Source of the DNA: Microbacterium rhizosphaerae
GTDB taxonomy: Bacteria; Actinomycetota; Actinomycetes; Actinomycetales; Microbacteriaceae
Assembly: GCF_034120055.1 (NCBI RefSeq)
Contig: NZ_CP139368.1
Location: forward strand, 1,240,001 to 1,304,000
Direction: 5' to 3'
Length of the DNA: 64,000 nt
The notes under the pieces were generated by a model. It was not told the origin of the DNA. It saw only the letters and a list, made by a program, of their open reading frames with translations, and made no database searches. This document shows, in pieces, positions 35,477 to 44,298 of this stretch (position 1 is the first letter of the stretch; each line of letters opens with the position of its first letter). The position numbers and the translations under genes were made by a program.

Positions 35477-36750
35477 TTCTCGGCCGCCTCGTGCATGGCG
35501 GCGAGCGCTTCTTCGAAGTCGTCGTCGGCGATGATGTGGCCCATCCGATCGCGCTTGGTGGCGAGGTATTGGTGGTTGTTCGGACCGATCCCCACGAGCA
35601 GCGGCACCTGCTCGACGATGTCGAGGCCGAGCTCGCGCAGCTGGTTCACCTTGTCCGAGTTGTTGGTGAGAAGGCGCACCTTCTCGACACCGAGATCCGC
35701 GAGGATGCCGGCCGCCGCCGCGTAGTCGCGCGCGTCCGCCGGAAGACCCAGCGCCAGGTTGGCATCGACGGTGTCGAGGCCGCGCTCCTGCAGGCTGTAC
35801 GCGCGCAGCTTGTTGATGAGCCCGATGCCCCGGCCCTCGTGGCCGCGCATGTAGATGACGACCCCGCCGTCCTGCTCGATGGCGTCGAGCGCCGCCTCCA
35901 GCTGGGGGCCGCACTCGCACTTGAGCGAGCCGAACGCCTCGCCGGTCAGGCACTCCGAATGCACCCGGACCAGCGGGGCGCCGCCCTGCAGCTCGCCCGA
36001 CACGACCGCGATGTGGTCGGTGCCCGTGACGCGGTCCTTGTAGGCGAGGAAGCGGAACGATCCGTGCGACGTCGGCACGTGCGCCTCCGCGCGCAGGCTC
36101 ACCCGTCGCCTGTGCTGTGCGCGCTTGGCCGGGTCGCACGGCTCGTTCTCGTCGAGGTACTCGATGAGCTGCTCGATCGTGATGACAGGCACGCCGTCAC
36201 GCTCGCCGAGCTCGAGCAGGCCCGGCAGACGCATCATCCCGCCGTCCTCCGCGACCACCTCGCCGATGACACCCACCGGCTGCAGGCCGGCGAGCCGCAT
36301 GAGCTCGACCGTCGCCTCCGTGTGGCCGCCGCGCTCGCGGACGCCGCCGTCGACGGCGCGCAGCGGCAGGATGTGCCCGGGACGGATGACGGATGCGGGG
36401 GTGGATGCGGGGTTCGCCAGCACGTTGAGCGTGTGCGCGCGGTCGGTCGCGCTGATGCCGGTCGAGATGCGATCGGCGGCGTCGACGCTGACGGTGTACG
36501 CCGTGCCCCGCGCATCCTCGTTCACGGCCACCATCGGCGGCAGGTCGAGGCGGTCGGCCCAGTCTGTCGGCATCGGCGCGCAGAGGAATCCGCTCGACCA
36601 GCGGACCGCCCAGGCGACCCACTCCGGGGTCGCCAGCTCGGCCGAGAGGACGACGTCGCCCTCGTTCTCGCGGTTCTCATCGTCGGCGACGATGACGGGG
36701 CGCCCGGCGCGCAGCGCGTCGAGGGCCTGGGGGATGGTGGCAAGGCTCAT
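35473..36750 (-). CDS. ribBA: bifunctional DHBP synthase / GTP cyclohydrolase II
   Basis: 425 residues. The N-terminal half (D-D-E-N-R-E-N-E-G-D, R-G-G-H-T-E-A-T-V-E-L) makes 3,4-dihydroxy-2-butanone 4-phosphate from ribulose 5-phosphate; the C-terminal half (V-H-S-E-C-L-T-G-E-A-F, C-E-C-G-P-Q-L, Y-M-R-G-H-E-G-R-G-I-G-L) is GTP cyclohydrolase II with its three zinc Cys residues (C-L-T, C-E-C). The ATG at 36750 follows GGAAGGAGG and overlaps the ribE stop by ATGA. Coupled to ribH downstream by GTGA. Confidence 0.96.
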   Translation of the reverse strand: MSLATIPQALDALRAGRPVIVADDENRENEGDVVLSAELATPEWVAWAVRWSSGFLCAPMPTDWADRLDLPPMVAVNEDARGTAYTVSVDAADRISTGISATDRAHTLNVLANPASTPASVIRPGHILPLRAVDGGVRERGGHTEATVELMRLAGLQPVGVIGEVVAEDGGMMRLPGLLELGERDGVPVITIEQLIEYLDENEPCDPAKRAQHRRRVSLRAEAHVPTSHGSFRFLAYKDRVTGTDHIAVVSGELQGGAPLVRVHSECLTGEAFGSLKCECGPQLEAALDAIEQDGGVVIYMRGHEGRGIGLINKLRAYSLQERGLDTVDANLALGLPADARDYAAAAGILADLGVEKVRLLTNNSDKVNQLRELGLDIVEQVPLLVGIGPNNHQYLATKRDRMGHIIADDDFEEALAAMHEAAEK

Positions 36751-37487
36751 CGTGAGCCTCCTTCCGTGAAAGTCGCCTCGCGGGGTGCGGCCGGTGCCGC
36801 GAAAGACAGAAGCCGTTGCACGTGGCGCGCGAGGATGTCGGTCTCGAGGTTCACACGCTCGCCCGGCGCGCGCTCGCCGAGCGTGGTCGCCGTGAGCGTC
36901 TCGGGGATGAGCGAGACCTCGAACCAGTCTCCGTCTCCGGTCCCCGATCCGTCCCCGGTCCCCGATCCGTCTCCGGTCCCCGATCCGTCTCCGGTCCCCG
37001 AGCCGCTCCCGGTCCCCGAGCTTGTCGAGGGGTCGGACACCGCGCTCACCGTGAGCGACACTCCGTCGACCGCGATGGACCCCTTGTCGACCACGAGCGG
37101 CGCGAGGTGGTGCGGGAGGCCGATGCGGATGACGCGCCACTGGGCGCCGGGCCGTACCTCGAGGATCTCTCCGGTGCCGTCGATGTGACCCTGCACGATG
37201 TGGCCGCCGAGGCGGCCGTGCGCGGACGTGGCGCGCTCGAGGTTGACGCGGCGACCCACCGCGACCCGCTCGAGCGTGGACATGTCCAGAGTCTGCTTCA
37301 TGACGTCGGCGGTGAACCAGTCCGCGCCCTGGTCGACGACGGTGAGGCACACGCCGCTGACCGAGATCGAGTCGCCGTGCCCGGCATCCGACACGGCCTT
37401 CGGCGCGTGCACGGTGAGCCGCACGCCGTCTCCCGAGGGTGCGACGGCGGTGATCTCGCCGACCTCCTCCACGATTCCCGTGAACAT
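36747..37487 (-). CDS. ribE: riboflavin synthase (alpha subunit) with an in-frame repeat insertion
   Basis: 246 residues against the usual ~200-215. Dismutates two 6,7-dimethyl-8-ribityllumazine molecules to riboflavin. M-F-T-G-I-V-E-E-V-G and the duplicated lumazine-binding repeats (S-G-V-C-L-T-V and D-G-V-S-L-T-V; G-H-I-V-Q-G-H) are clear. Between the strands V-S-L-T-V-S-A-V and W-F-E-V-S-L-I-P-E-T-L there is an extra ~33-residue stretch of S-G-T-G-D-G repeats encoded by an 18-bp tandem array (36931-37034). Relatives have a short turn there, so it is probably a tolerated loop insertion. Overlaps ribD by one base and ribBA by four. Confidence 0.93.
   Translation of the reverse strand: MFTGIVEEVGEITAVAPSGDGVRLTVHAPKAVSDAGHGDSISVSGVCLTVVDQGADWFTADVMKQTLDMSTLERVAVGRRVNLERATSAHGRLGGHIVQGHIDGTGEILEVRPGAQWRVIRIGLPHHLAPLVVDKGSIAVDGVSLTVSAVSDPSTSSGTGSGSGTGDGSGTGDGSGTGDGSGTGDGDWFEVSLIPETLTATTLGERAPGERVNLETDILARHVQRLLSFAAPAAPREATFTEGGSR
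36931..37034. repeat. 18-bp in-frame tandem repeat inside ribE, ending in a REP-like unit
   Basis: Five units of CCG(T/C)(C/T)(T/C)CCGGTCCCCGA(T/G) at 36931, 36949, 36967, 36985 and 37003, then GAGCTTGTCGAGGGGTCG. Period and core (CCGGTCCCCGA) and the terminal TGTCGAGGGGTCG match the array at 29129-29235 in an unrelated gene. Confidence 0.9.
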
Positions 37488-38554
37488 CAGGCCTCTCCTT
37501 CTTCTGTCTTGCTCGCTGCGGGCCGGGCGACCACCAGCAGGTCGTCGCCGAGCCGTTCGACGGATGTCACAGCCAGTCGTCGGGCGTCGGCGATCGTGCC
37601 GACCCCGATGTCGCCGAGAGCGAGTCGGCCGCCCCCGAGCACGACGGGGGCGATGTAGGCGAGCACCTCGTCGACGAGGCCCTCGCGCAGGAACGCGGAG
37701 GCGAGCGCGGGGCCGCCCTCGACGAACACGCGCTGGATGCCGAGCTCGCGCAGCGCGTCGAGCACCGGGCGCAGCTCGGGGCCGTCGAAGAACAGCGGCT
37801 CGTGCGGGTGGCGCCGGAGCGCGGCATCCGCCGGCGTCCGACGGGTGCCGACGACGACCGGGACCGGCTGCGACTCCAGGAGGCGCCCGTCCGAACCGCG
37901 GGCGGTGAGGGCGGGATCGTCCGCGAGCACCGTGCCCGTCCCCACGACGATCGCGTCGGCCAGCGCGCGGCGGCGGTGGACGTCCTCGCGCGCCGCGGGG
38001 CCGGTGATCCACTGGCTCGTGCCGTCGTCGGCGGCCGCGCGGCCGTCGAGACTCTGCGCCCACTTGACGGTCACGTGCGGGCGGCCGAGCCGCTGCACCT
38101 CGAGCCACGAGTCGAGGAGCGCAGTGGCCTCGATCGCGCCGACGCCGGATTCGACCTCGACACCGGCCGCGCGAAGCCGGTCGGCTCCGCCCGAGGAGTG
38201 ATCTCCCGGATCGGCGACGGCGTACACCACGCGGGCGACGCCGGCCTCGATGAGCGCGACCGCGCACGGGCCTGTGCGGCCCGTGTGGTTGCAGGGCTCC
38301 AGGGTCACGACCGCCGTGGCGCCGCGAGCGGCGCCCGGCGCGAGCCGTGAGAGCGCGTCGACCTCGGCGTGCGGGGTGCCTGCGCCACGATGCCATCCCT
38401 CGGAGAGCACCTCGCCGTCGGGGGAGAGGACGACCGCGCCGACCTGAGGGTTGACGCCGCGGGGACCGAGCTGCGCGATCTCGAGCGCGCGTGCCATGGC
38501 CGCGCGCTCGACGTCGGCGCGCTGCGCGCGCCGCTCGACGTCGGTTGCCGTCAT
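37487..38554 (-). CDS. ribD: bifunctional deaminase/reductase of riboflavin synthesis
   Basis: 355 residues. The N-terminal deaminase has the zinc motif H-A-E (A-G-T-P-H-A-E-V-D) and P-C-N-H-T-G-R-T-G-P-C; the C-terminal reductase has V-K-W-A-Q-S-L-D-G, G-T-G-T-V-L-A-D-D-P and F-V-E-G-G-P. First gene of the operon. The ATG at 38554 is preceded by AGGAAG at five bases and, 56 bases further up, by an FMN riboswitch. The residue order is normal for the actinobacterial protein. Confidence 0.95.
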   Translation of the reverse strand: MTATDVERRAQRADVERAAMARALEIAQLGPRGVNPQVGAVVLSPDGEVLSEGWHRGAGTPHAEVDALSRLAPGAARGATAVVTLEPCNHTGRTGPCAVALIEAGVARVVYAVADPGDHSSGGADRLRAAGVEVESGVGAIEATALLDSWLEVQRLGRPHVTVKWAQSLDGRAAADDGTSQWITGPAAREDVHRRRALADAIVVGTGTVLADDPALTARGSDGRLLESQPVPVVVGTRRTPADAALRRHPHEPLFFDGPELRPVLDALRELGIQRVFVEGGPALASAFLREGLVDEVLAYIAPVVLGGGRLALGDIGVGTIADARRLAVTSVERLGDDLLVVARPAASKTEEGEA

Positions 38555-38610
38555 CCGTCTTCCTGTCGTGTCCTCGTGACCGGGTCGACGGCGTGCAATG
38601 CGGCTGCCGC

Positions 38611-38782
38611 CGTGCTGCCTCCCATCCGGACTCGCGGGCCGCAGTCCTCGGACTGCCGCACCGCATCACCGTCGGTCCCGGAATTCCACCGGATCGGCCT
38701 CGGCGCTGCCCTTCGGAGAAGGGATCGCCTCGGTTCGCGGACTGTCACCGCCGGTTCGGATTCTCACCGACCCCGGAGCACG
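38611..38782 (-). promoter_or_regulatory. FMN riboswitch (RFN element)
   Basis: On the minus strand the leader contains the diagnostic blocks GGTCGGTGAGAATCCG, CGGCGGTGACAGTCCGCGA, GGTGGAATTCCGGGACCGAC, GGTGATGC, AGTCCGGATGGGAG and GGCAGCACGG in the correct order, with P1 formed by the outer CGTGCT/AGCACG. It ends 56 bases before ribD and is expected to shut the operon when FMN is plentiful. Of the remaining leader I see no clear terminator, so control may act at ribosome access. Confidence 0.95.
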
Positions 38783-38795
38783 TTCTTCGGTCTCC

Positions 38796-38801
38796 AGTCT
38801 A
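38796..38801 (-). promoter_or_regulatory. -10 element of the riboflavin operon
   Basis: TAGACT on the minus strand about 14 bases before the riboswitch P1 stem, correctly placed for a transcript starting just upstream of the aptamer. No strong -35 is seen. Confidence 0.5.
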
Positions 38802-38868
38802 CTAATCGCGGGCGGCACCGTTTCATTCCGAGTCGCTGAATGGCGGCCTGATCGGCTCCGGGACCACG

Positions 38869-38874
38869 TAGCCT
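38869..38874 (+). promoter_or_regulatory. -10 element of glpD
   Basis: TAGCCT 21 bases before the glpD ATG, leaving room for the AAAGGGGA ribosome site. It is back to back with the riboflavin promoter. Confidence 0.45.
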
Positions 38875-38895
38875 GGAGGTGGGGAAAGGGGAAGC

Positions 38896-40722
38896 ATGCC
38901 CGACCGTTCCGGGGAGACGCACCACGAGCCGGTCGCACACGGCTACGACGCGCTCAAGGCTCGCCCGTACGCCGACGTCCTGATCGTGGGCGGAGGCATC
39001 AATGGCATCGCAACCTTCCGCGACCTCGCGCTGCAAGGCGTGGACGTCGCTCTCGTCGAGCGCGGCGACTTCGTCAGCGGAGCATCCGCCGCCTCGTCGC
39101 ACATGATCCACGGCGGCATCCGCTATCTCGAGAACGGCGAGTTCCGGCTCGTGCACGAGGCGGTCACCGAGCGCAACTCCCTGCTGCGCACCGCCCCTCA
39201 CTTCGTCCGCCCGCTGCAGACGACCATCCCGATCTTCTCGACCTTCTCGGGCGTGATCGGCGCTCCCCTCCGCTTCCTCCGGCACGGGTCGGGCCGGCCC
39301 TCCGAGCGCGGGGGCATCCTCATCAAGATCGGCCTCGTCATCTACGACTCGTTCTCGCGCGGGCTGTTCCACGTGAACGGCGTCGTGCCGCGGCACGCCT
39401 TCCACGGTCGTGCGCAGTCGCTGCGCGACCTTCCCGACCTGAGCCCCGATGTGAAATACACCGCGACGTATTGGGACGCCTCGCTCCACGACCCCGAGCG
39501 GCTCGCGCTCGACCTGGTCCGCGACGGGCTGGCGGCGGGCGCCCGCACGCGCTCGGAGGATGCGGCGCACCGCACCGCCCGTGCCGCCAACTACACCGCG
39601 GCGGTGGCCGTCAAGGACGGCCGCGTCGTGCTGCGCGACGTCGAATCAGGCGAGGAGACCGGGTTCGCCGCATCCGTCGTCGTCAACGCCTCGGGTCCCT
39701 GGACCGACATCACGAACGCCGCGCTCGGCAGCCCGACCCGCTTCATGGGCGGCACGAAGGGCTCGCACATCGTGCTCGATCACCCGCGTCTGCTGGCCGC
39801 GACCGGCGGGCGGGAGCTCTTCTTCGAGCATAGCGACGGCCGCATCGTGCTCATCTACCCGCTCAAGGGACGCGTGCTCGTGGGCACGACCGACATCGAC
39901 CACGACATGGCCGACCCGATCGTGTGCACCGAGGCGGAGGTCGACTACTTCATCGACCTCGTCGCCCACGTGTTGCCGGGGATCCCGGTCGACCGCTCGC
40001 AGATCGTCTACCGCTTCGCCGGCGTGCGCCCGCTGCCGCGCCACGACGACGTGTCGCCGGGCTTCGTCTCGCGGGACTACCGCATCGAGCAGGCGCCGCT
40101 GGGCGAGGGAACGGATGCATCGGTCCTGAGCCTCATCGGCGGCAAATGGACCACGTTCCGCGCCTCGGCCGAGCACCTCGCCGACCGGGTCCTCGGGCTG
40201 CTCGCGCGCTCCCGCGTGCGCTCGACGAAGGGCCTCGCCATCGGCGGCGGCCGCGGCTATCCGACCACGGAGCGTGCGCGCCGGCAGTGGATCGCCGGCC
40301 ACCCCGGCGTCTCCGGCGCGCGGGCATCCGTGCTCCTCGACCGCTACGGCACCTTCGCGGCCGACGTCATCCGCGCGATCGCGGCCGACCCTTCGGATGC
40401 CCCGCTCGCCGCAGCGCCCGCGTACTCCACGGGCGAGCTGCGTCATCTCGCCCGCACCGAGCATGTCGTCCACCTCGACGACATGCTCATGCGGCGCACG
40501 AGCATCGCCTTCACCGGCGGGGCGACCCCCGAGGCGGCCGCGGAGATCGCGGAGGCGATCGCTCCGGTCCTCGCATGGGATGCCGCGCGCCAGGCGTTCG
40601 AGGTCGAGCGCGGTCTCGCCAAGGTCGACGCGTTCGTGCCCGCCGCGCCGGCGCGCCACGACGAGGTGTCCGGAACCGACGACGGCGGCTCGCTGACCGG
40701 TCCCATCCCGCTCACCCGTTAG
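38896..40722 (+). CDS. glpD: glycerol-3-phosphate dehydrogenase (FAD-dependent)
   Basis: 608 residues. Oxidises sn-glycerol 3-phosphate to dihydroxyacetone phosphate at the membrane, passing electrons to menaquinone. FAD dinucleotide motif [13 protein letters not shown] (~24-36), then L-V-E-R-G-D-F and [15 protein letters not shown], and the G-T-T-D-I-D and F-A-G-V-R-P-L family segments. The C-terminal ~130 residues form the helical DAO_C domain. The ATG has AGGGGA at a short spacing. glpK follows after 137 bases with its own promoter-like box, giving a glycerol catabolic pair; no glpF facilitator is present in the window. Confidence 0.95.
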   Translation: MPDRSGETHHEPVAHGYDALKARPYADVLIVGGGINGIATFRDLALQGVDVALVERGDFVSGASAASSHMIHGGIRYLENGEFRLVHEAVTERNSLLRTAPHFVRPLQTTIPIFSTFSGVIGAPLRFLRHGSGRPSERGGILIKIGLVIYDSFSRGLFHVNGVVPRHAFHGRAQSLRDLPDLSPDVKYTATYWDASLHDPERLALDLVRDGLAAGARTRSEDAAHRTARAANYTAAVAVKDGRVVLRDVESGEETGFAASVVVNASGPWTDITNAALGSPTRFMGGTKGSHIVLDHPRLLAATGGRELFFEHSDGRIVLIYPLKGRVLVGTTDIDHDMADPIVCTEAEVDYFIDLVAHVLPGIPVDRSQIVYRFAGVRPLPRHDDVSPGFVSRDYRIEQAPLGEGTDASVLSLIGGKWTTFRASAEHLADRVLGLLARSRVRSTKGLAIGGGRGYPTTERARRQWIAGHPGVSGARASVLLDRYGTFAADVIRAIAADPSDAPLAAAPAYSTGELRHLARTEHVVHLDDMLMRRTSIAFTGGATPEAAAEIAEAIAPVLAWDAARQAFEVERGLAKVDAFVPAAPARHDEVSGTDDGGSLTGPIPLTR

Positions 40723-40810
40723 CTTCCCGGGCCCGCGTGCGGGCAGTCGAGCGGGCGCGAGCGGCACGAGACGGAGCCTGCGGAGCCTTCGACCTGCGCC
40801 GCTGGACCGA

Positions 40811-40816
40811 TAGCCT
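40811..40816 (+). promoter_or_regulatory. -10-like element of glpK
   Basis: TAGCCT, identical to the glpD box, 43 bases before the glpK GTG. A GC hairpin (GCCCGC-GT-GCGGGC near 40730) lies between glpD and this box. Confidence 0.4.
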
Positions 40817-40859
40817 GGCGGAGCCGCGCGGGGGCGCGGCATCCGATCGAGGAGGCGAT

Positions 40860-42356
40860 GTGGCCGAGCATGTGATGGCGATCGATCAGGGGACGACGTC
40901 CACGCGGGCCATCGTGTTCGATCGCCACGGGGCGATCGTCGCGACGGCTCAGCGCGAGCACGCGCAGATCTTCCCCCGGGCCGGATGGGTCGAGCACGAC
41001 CCGGTCGAGATCTGGACCAATACGGAGTGGGTCGTCTCGCACGCGCTCGGCAAGGCGAGGCTGAACGCCGCGGACCTGGCCGGCATCGGCGTCACGAACC
41101 AGCGCGAGACGGCGATCGTATGGGACCGTCGCACGGGCAGACCCGTCTACAACGCCGTGGTCTGGCAGGACACCCGAACCCAGGACCGCCTCGACCGTCT
41201 CGCCGATCAGGCCGAGCGGATCACCGGGATCACGGGGCTCCCGCTCGCGACGTACTTCTCCGCGTCCAAGCTCGCGTGGATCCTCGACAATGCGCCGGGT
41301 GCCCGCGACGCGGCCGAAGCCGGCGACATCCTCTTCGGCACCCCCGACACGTGGATCGTCTGGAACCTCACCGGCGGTCCGTCCGGCGGTGAGCATGTGA
41401 CCGACGTCACGAACGCGAGCCGCACGCTGCTGATGGACCTCACGACCCTCGACTGGTCCGAGGAGCTCCTCGCGGTGTGGGGCATCCCGCGCGCGATGCT
41501 GCCCGCCATCCGGTCCTCGTCCGAGGTGGTCGGGACGGCTCAGCTGCCCGCCGTCGTGCGGCGTGTGCCCGTCGCCGGCATCCTGGGCGATCAGCAGGCC
41601 GCCGCCTTCGGCCAGGCCGCCTTCGACGAGGGCCAGTCGAAGAACACGTACGGCACGGGCAACTTCCTCCTCGTGAACACGGGCACCGAGCTCGTGCGCA
41701 GCTCGCATGGGCTCATCACGACGGTCGCGTACCGGTGCGGGACGGATGCGGCGCGCTACGCCCTCGAGGGCTCGATCGCCGTCACCGGGTCGCTCGTTCA
41801 GTGGCTGCGCGACAACCTCGGCATCATCAGGACCTCGCAGGAGGTGCAGACGCTCGCCGAGTCGGTGGAGGACAACGGCGGCGCCTACTTCGTCCCGGCG
41901 TTCTCCGGCCTGTTCGCACCGTACTGGCGGCAGGACGCGCGCGGCGCGCTGGTCGGCCTCACCCGCTTCGTCACCAAGGCGCACATCGCCCGCGCCGCGC
42001 TCGAGTCGACGGCCTTCCAGACGCGCGACGTGATCGGAGCCGTGACCGCGGACACCGGCCGCGAGCTCGACGAGCTGCGCGTGGACGGCGGGATGACGCA
42101 CAACGACCTGCTCATGCAGTTCCAGGCCGACATCCTCGGCATCCCGGTCGTCCGGCCGAGGGTCGTCGAGACGACCGCCCTCGGCGCCGCCTATGCGGCG
42201 GGCCTGGCGACCGGCGTCTGGGCCGGCTTCGACGACCTGCGCGCACACTGGCAGGAGGACCGTCGGTTCGAGCCCGTGATGCCTGTCGAGGAGCGCGACC
42301 GGCGCTACCGCACGTGGCAGAAGGCCGTCTCGAAGTCCCTCGGCTGGGTGGACTGA
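40860..42356 (+). CDS. glpK: glycerol kinase
   Basis: 498 residues. Phosphorylates glycerol with ATP to glycerol 3-phosphate for GlpD. FGGY-family motifs: [15 protein letters not shown] near the start, [20 protein letters not shown] and [11 protein letters not shown]. The GTG at 40860 is chosen because GAGGAGG ends four bases upstream; the ATG at 40875 has no suitable site. Confidence 0.96.
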   Translation: MAEHVMAIDQGTTSTRAIVFDRHGAIVATAQREHAQIFPRAGWVEHDPVEIWTNTEWVVSHALGKARLNAADLAGIGVTNQRETAIVWDRRTGRPVYNAVVWQDTRTQDRLDRLADQAERITGITGLPLATYFSASKLAWILDNAPGARDAAEAGDILFGTPDTWIVWNLTGGPSGGEHVTDVTNASRTLLMDLTTLDWSEELLAVWGIPRAMLPAIRSSSEVVGTAQLPAVVRRVPVAGILGDQQAAAFGQAAFDEGQSKNTYGTGNFLLVNTGTELVRSSHGLITTVAYRCGTDAARYALEGSIAVTGSLVQWLRDNLGIIRTSQEVQTLAESVEDNGGAYFVPAFSGLFAPYWRQDARGALVGLTRFVTKAHIARAALESTAFQTRDVIGAVTADTGRELDELRVDGGMTHNDLLMQFQADILGIPVVRPRVVETTALGAAYAAGLATGVWAGFDDLRAHWQEDRRFEPVMPVEERDRRYRTWQKAVSKSLGWVD

Positions 42357-42374
42357 CACAGGACCAGTCATGCC

Positions 42375-42405
42375 GGTCGTCGAGGAAGCGCAGCGAGTCG
42401 AAACG
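42375..42405. repeat. REP-like intergenic sequence (second type)
   Basis: GGTCGTCGAGGAAGCGCAGC followed by GAGTCGAAACG fills the gap between convergent glpK and the GNAT gene. It resembles the dispersed GGTCGTTGAG...GAGTCGAAACG elements I remember from actinobacterial genomes. It may also act as a bidirectional terminator. Confidence 0.5.
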
Positions 42406-42421
42406 CGGTGACCTCCCAGCC

Positions 42422-42964
42422 TCAGCCGTGGATGCGGTCGATGCGCAAGAGCGCGCACGTCGTGTTGTAGTACGCGTCGGTGAGGCCTTCGTCGCGCATG
42501 CCGATCCGGCGGGCGACGGCCTGAGATGCCGTGTTCTCGGGGTGCGTGACCGCCAGCACGCGGTCGAGCCCCGCCTCGAACGCGTACTCCAGCACCCTCT
42601 GCGCAGCCTCCGACGCGATGCCGCGGCCCCACGCATCCGGGTGCAGGTGCCAGCCGATCTCTGTCTCGCCCGACGGTTGCAGCGGATCGGCGGGACCGGA
42701 TGCCGGCAGGTCCTTCAGCAGCGCCGTGCCGAAGCGTTCTCCGCTCTTGCGGTCGGCGATGAGCCAGATCCCCTTCGGCTCCTCGTCGTCCCACACGGCG
42801 TACCGGTCGACGCGCTCGATCGCCTCGGCGCGATCGGCCATGAGTCGTGGCACGCGGCCGATGAAGCGTTGCACGTCCCATCGCGAGTACGTGTCGAAGA
42901 CGAAGTCGACGTCGTCGGGCCGGAACCGGCGCAGCCGCAGCCGGGGCGTCTCGAGATCCTGCAT
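42422..42964 (-). CDS. GNAT-family N-acetyltransferase (RimJ/RimL type)
   Basis: 180 residues. Starts E-T-P-R-L-R-L-R-R-F-R-P-D-D, the typical opening of RimJ/RimL-like acetyltransferases; the acetyl-CoA loop is W-G-R-G-I-A-S-E-A, followed by V-L-E-Y-A-F and T-H-P-E-N-T-A-S-Q-A-V-A-R-R-I-G-M. These enzymes acetylate ribosomal proteins, antibiotics or small amines; the substrate is unknown. It starts four bases after the glycosylase stop, with GAGGG as ribosome site, so the two are co-transcribed. Confidence 0.88.
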   Translation of the reverse strand: MQDLETPRLRLRRFRPDDVDFVFDTYSRWDVQRFIGRVPRLMADRAEAIERVDRYAVWDDEEPKGIWLIADRKSGERFGTALLKDLPASGPADPLQPSGETEIGWHLHPDAWGRGIASEAAQRVLEYAFEAGLDRVLAVTHPENTASQAVARRIGMRDEGLTDAYYNTTCALLRIDRIHG

Positions 42965-42968
42965 CCCT

Positions 42969-43844
42969 CTATTTCAGCAGGCGCGAGAGGCGCCGGTCGG
43001 CGAGGACCTTCCCGCCGGTCTGGCACGTCGGGCAGTACTCCAGCGAGTTGTCGGCGAAGAACACGCTGCGCACGGTGTCGCCGCATACGGGGCAGGTCTC
43101 GCCGCGGCGGCCGTGCACCTGCATCCCGCGTCTCTTCGCGTCCTTGAGGTCGGCGGGCGGCTTGCCCGTCGCCTCGGACACGGCATCCGTCAGCGTCGAG
43201 ATCGTCGCCGCGTACAGCCGGTCGACGTCCTCATCCGTGAGCGAGGAGGCGAGGGCGTACGGCGACATCTTCGCGGCATGCAGGATCTCGTCCGAGTACG
43301 CGTTTCCGATGCCGGCGACGATCGACTGGTCGCGCAGCACGCCCTTGATCTGCGTGCGGCGGCCCGCCAGCATCCCGGCGAGCACGTCGCGCGTGAACGA
43401 CGGAGCCAGCGGATCGGGCCCCAGCCGCGCGACGCCGGGAACATCGGATGCTGCGCGCACGACGTAGAACGCCAGCGACTTCTTCGTCCCCGCCTCGGTC
43501 AGGTCGAATCCCGAGCCGTCGCTGAGCGCCACGCGCAGCGCGATCGGCGTCCGTCCGGGCTTGATGAGCGTGGTCGGCAACTGGTCGTACCACCGCAGCC
43601 AGCCGGCCTTGGCGAGGTGGAAGACGAGGTGCGGACCTGCGCCACCGTCCTTCGCCGTCGAGATGTCGAGGAACTTGCCGTGACGCGAGACGCCGGTGAT
43701 CTCGGCATCCTTCAGAGCCTCGACCGGCGGGTCGTACGTCTTCAGCGCCGCGATGTTCGCGACCATCGCCCGCACGATGCGCAGGCCGGCCGTGCGCTCG
43801 CCGAGGAAGTCGACCAGCCCCTGCACCTCCGGCATCTCGGGCAT
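42969..43844 (-). CDS. Fpg/Nei-family DNA glycosylase/AP lyase
   Basis: 291 residues. The start is fixed by chemistry: M-P-E-M-P-E-V puts the catalytic Pro at position 2 and Glu at 3, as in Fpg/Nei enzymes that excise oxidised bases and nick the abasic site. The helix-two-turn-helix shows G-I-G-N-A-Y-S-D-E-I-L (~160), and the C-terminal zinc finger C-P-V-C ... Y-C-P-T-C-Q (~248-275) is complete. Probably leaderless: CAGGAT lies six bases before the ATG. The frame runs open upstream through a GC tandem array, but that extension would bury the catalytic Pro and is not used. Whether it prefers 8-oxoG (MutM) or pyrimidines (Nei) is not decided. Confidence 0.9.
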   Translation of the reverse strand: MPEMPEVQGLVDFLGERTAGLRIVRAMVANIAALKTYDPPVEALKDAEITGVSRHGKFLDISTAKDGGAGPHLVFHLAKAGWLRWYDQLPTTLIKPGRTPIALRVALSDGSGFDLTEAGTKKSLAFYVVRAASDVPGVARLGPDPLAPSFTRDVLAGMLAGRRTQIKGVLRDQSIVAGIGNAYSDEILHAAKMSPYALASSLTDEDVDRLYAATISTLTDAVSEATGKPPADLKDAKRRGMQVHGRRGETCPVCGDTVRSVFFADNSLEYCPTCQTGGKVLADRRLSRLLK

Positions 43845-43850
43845 GCGCCC

Positions 43851-43856
43851 ATCCTG
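43851..43856 (-). promoter_or_regulatory. -10-like element of the glycosylase gene (leaderless)
   Basis: CAGGAT on the minus strand, six bases before the ATG; one mismatch to TANNNT. Confidence 0.4.
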
Positions 43857-43894
43857 GCACGCCCCACCGACCTCCGGGCCGCTGTCTCGCCCCG

Positions 43895-44053
43895 TCCCGC
43901 CCGCCCGGCCCCACCGCCCCGGCCCGCCCGCCTCACCCGCCTCACCCGCCCCGCCCCACCCGCCCCACCCGCCCCACCCGCCCCACCCGCCCCACCCGCC
44001 CCGACCACCGCCCCACCCGCCCCACCCGCCCCACCCGCCCCGACCACCGCCCT
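43895..44053. repeat. 9-bp tandem array (CGCCCCACC)
   Basis: From about 43953 the unit CGCCCCACC repeats with at least nine near-perfect copies, interrupted twice by CGCCCCGACCAC; the stretch before it is a degenerate version. It lies between the glycosylase promoter and palindromic element A. On the minus strand it reads as G-G-W repeats. No gene is assigned here. Confidence 0.9.
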
Positions 44054-44060
44054 GCCGTGT

Positions 44061-44160
44061 CGTCCGGGATTCAGTCTGTTCGTTGCACAAGCGGCGGCCG
44101 GGCGGCGAACTTCCGGCCCTGCGCACGTCCGGCGGGCTCGACGAGACTGAATCCCGAACG
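44061..44160. repeat. palindromic element A, left of the first DUF559 gene
   Basis: Arms 44061-44082 and 44139-44160 are inverted copies sharing the core CGGGATTCAGTCT (13 of 13), with 19 of 22 bases matching overall; 56 bases lie between them. A related stretch, reverse-strand CAGGAGACTCTGTTTCCCTG at 44201-44220, may be a decayed half. The remaining 44221-44298 holds no recognisable feature except a GC-rich hairpin-like run. Confidence 0.85.
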
Positions 44161-44298
44161 CCGTGGGCCGCAGCGCGGCGCACGCACGGACGCCATGGTC
44201 AGGGAAACAGAGTCTCCTGCACCCGGCTCACCGGCGTTCGGCTATCCACACCGCGGGTGCGCGCCCGTCGGGGCGCGCCTCGGGGCCGCAACGATCAG

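Noticed and set aside
43845..44183. N-terminal extension of the Fpg/Nei glycosylase
   Set aside because: It is encoded by the GC tandem array and element A; the enzyme needs Pro as residue 2, so the start must be 43844.
43696..44298. N-terminal extension of the first DUF559 protein
   Set aside because: The frame is open through element A and the array but overlaps the glycosylase gene, has no motif, and the paralogue at 62241-63131 begins at the equivalent of ~44299.
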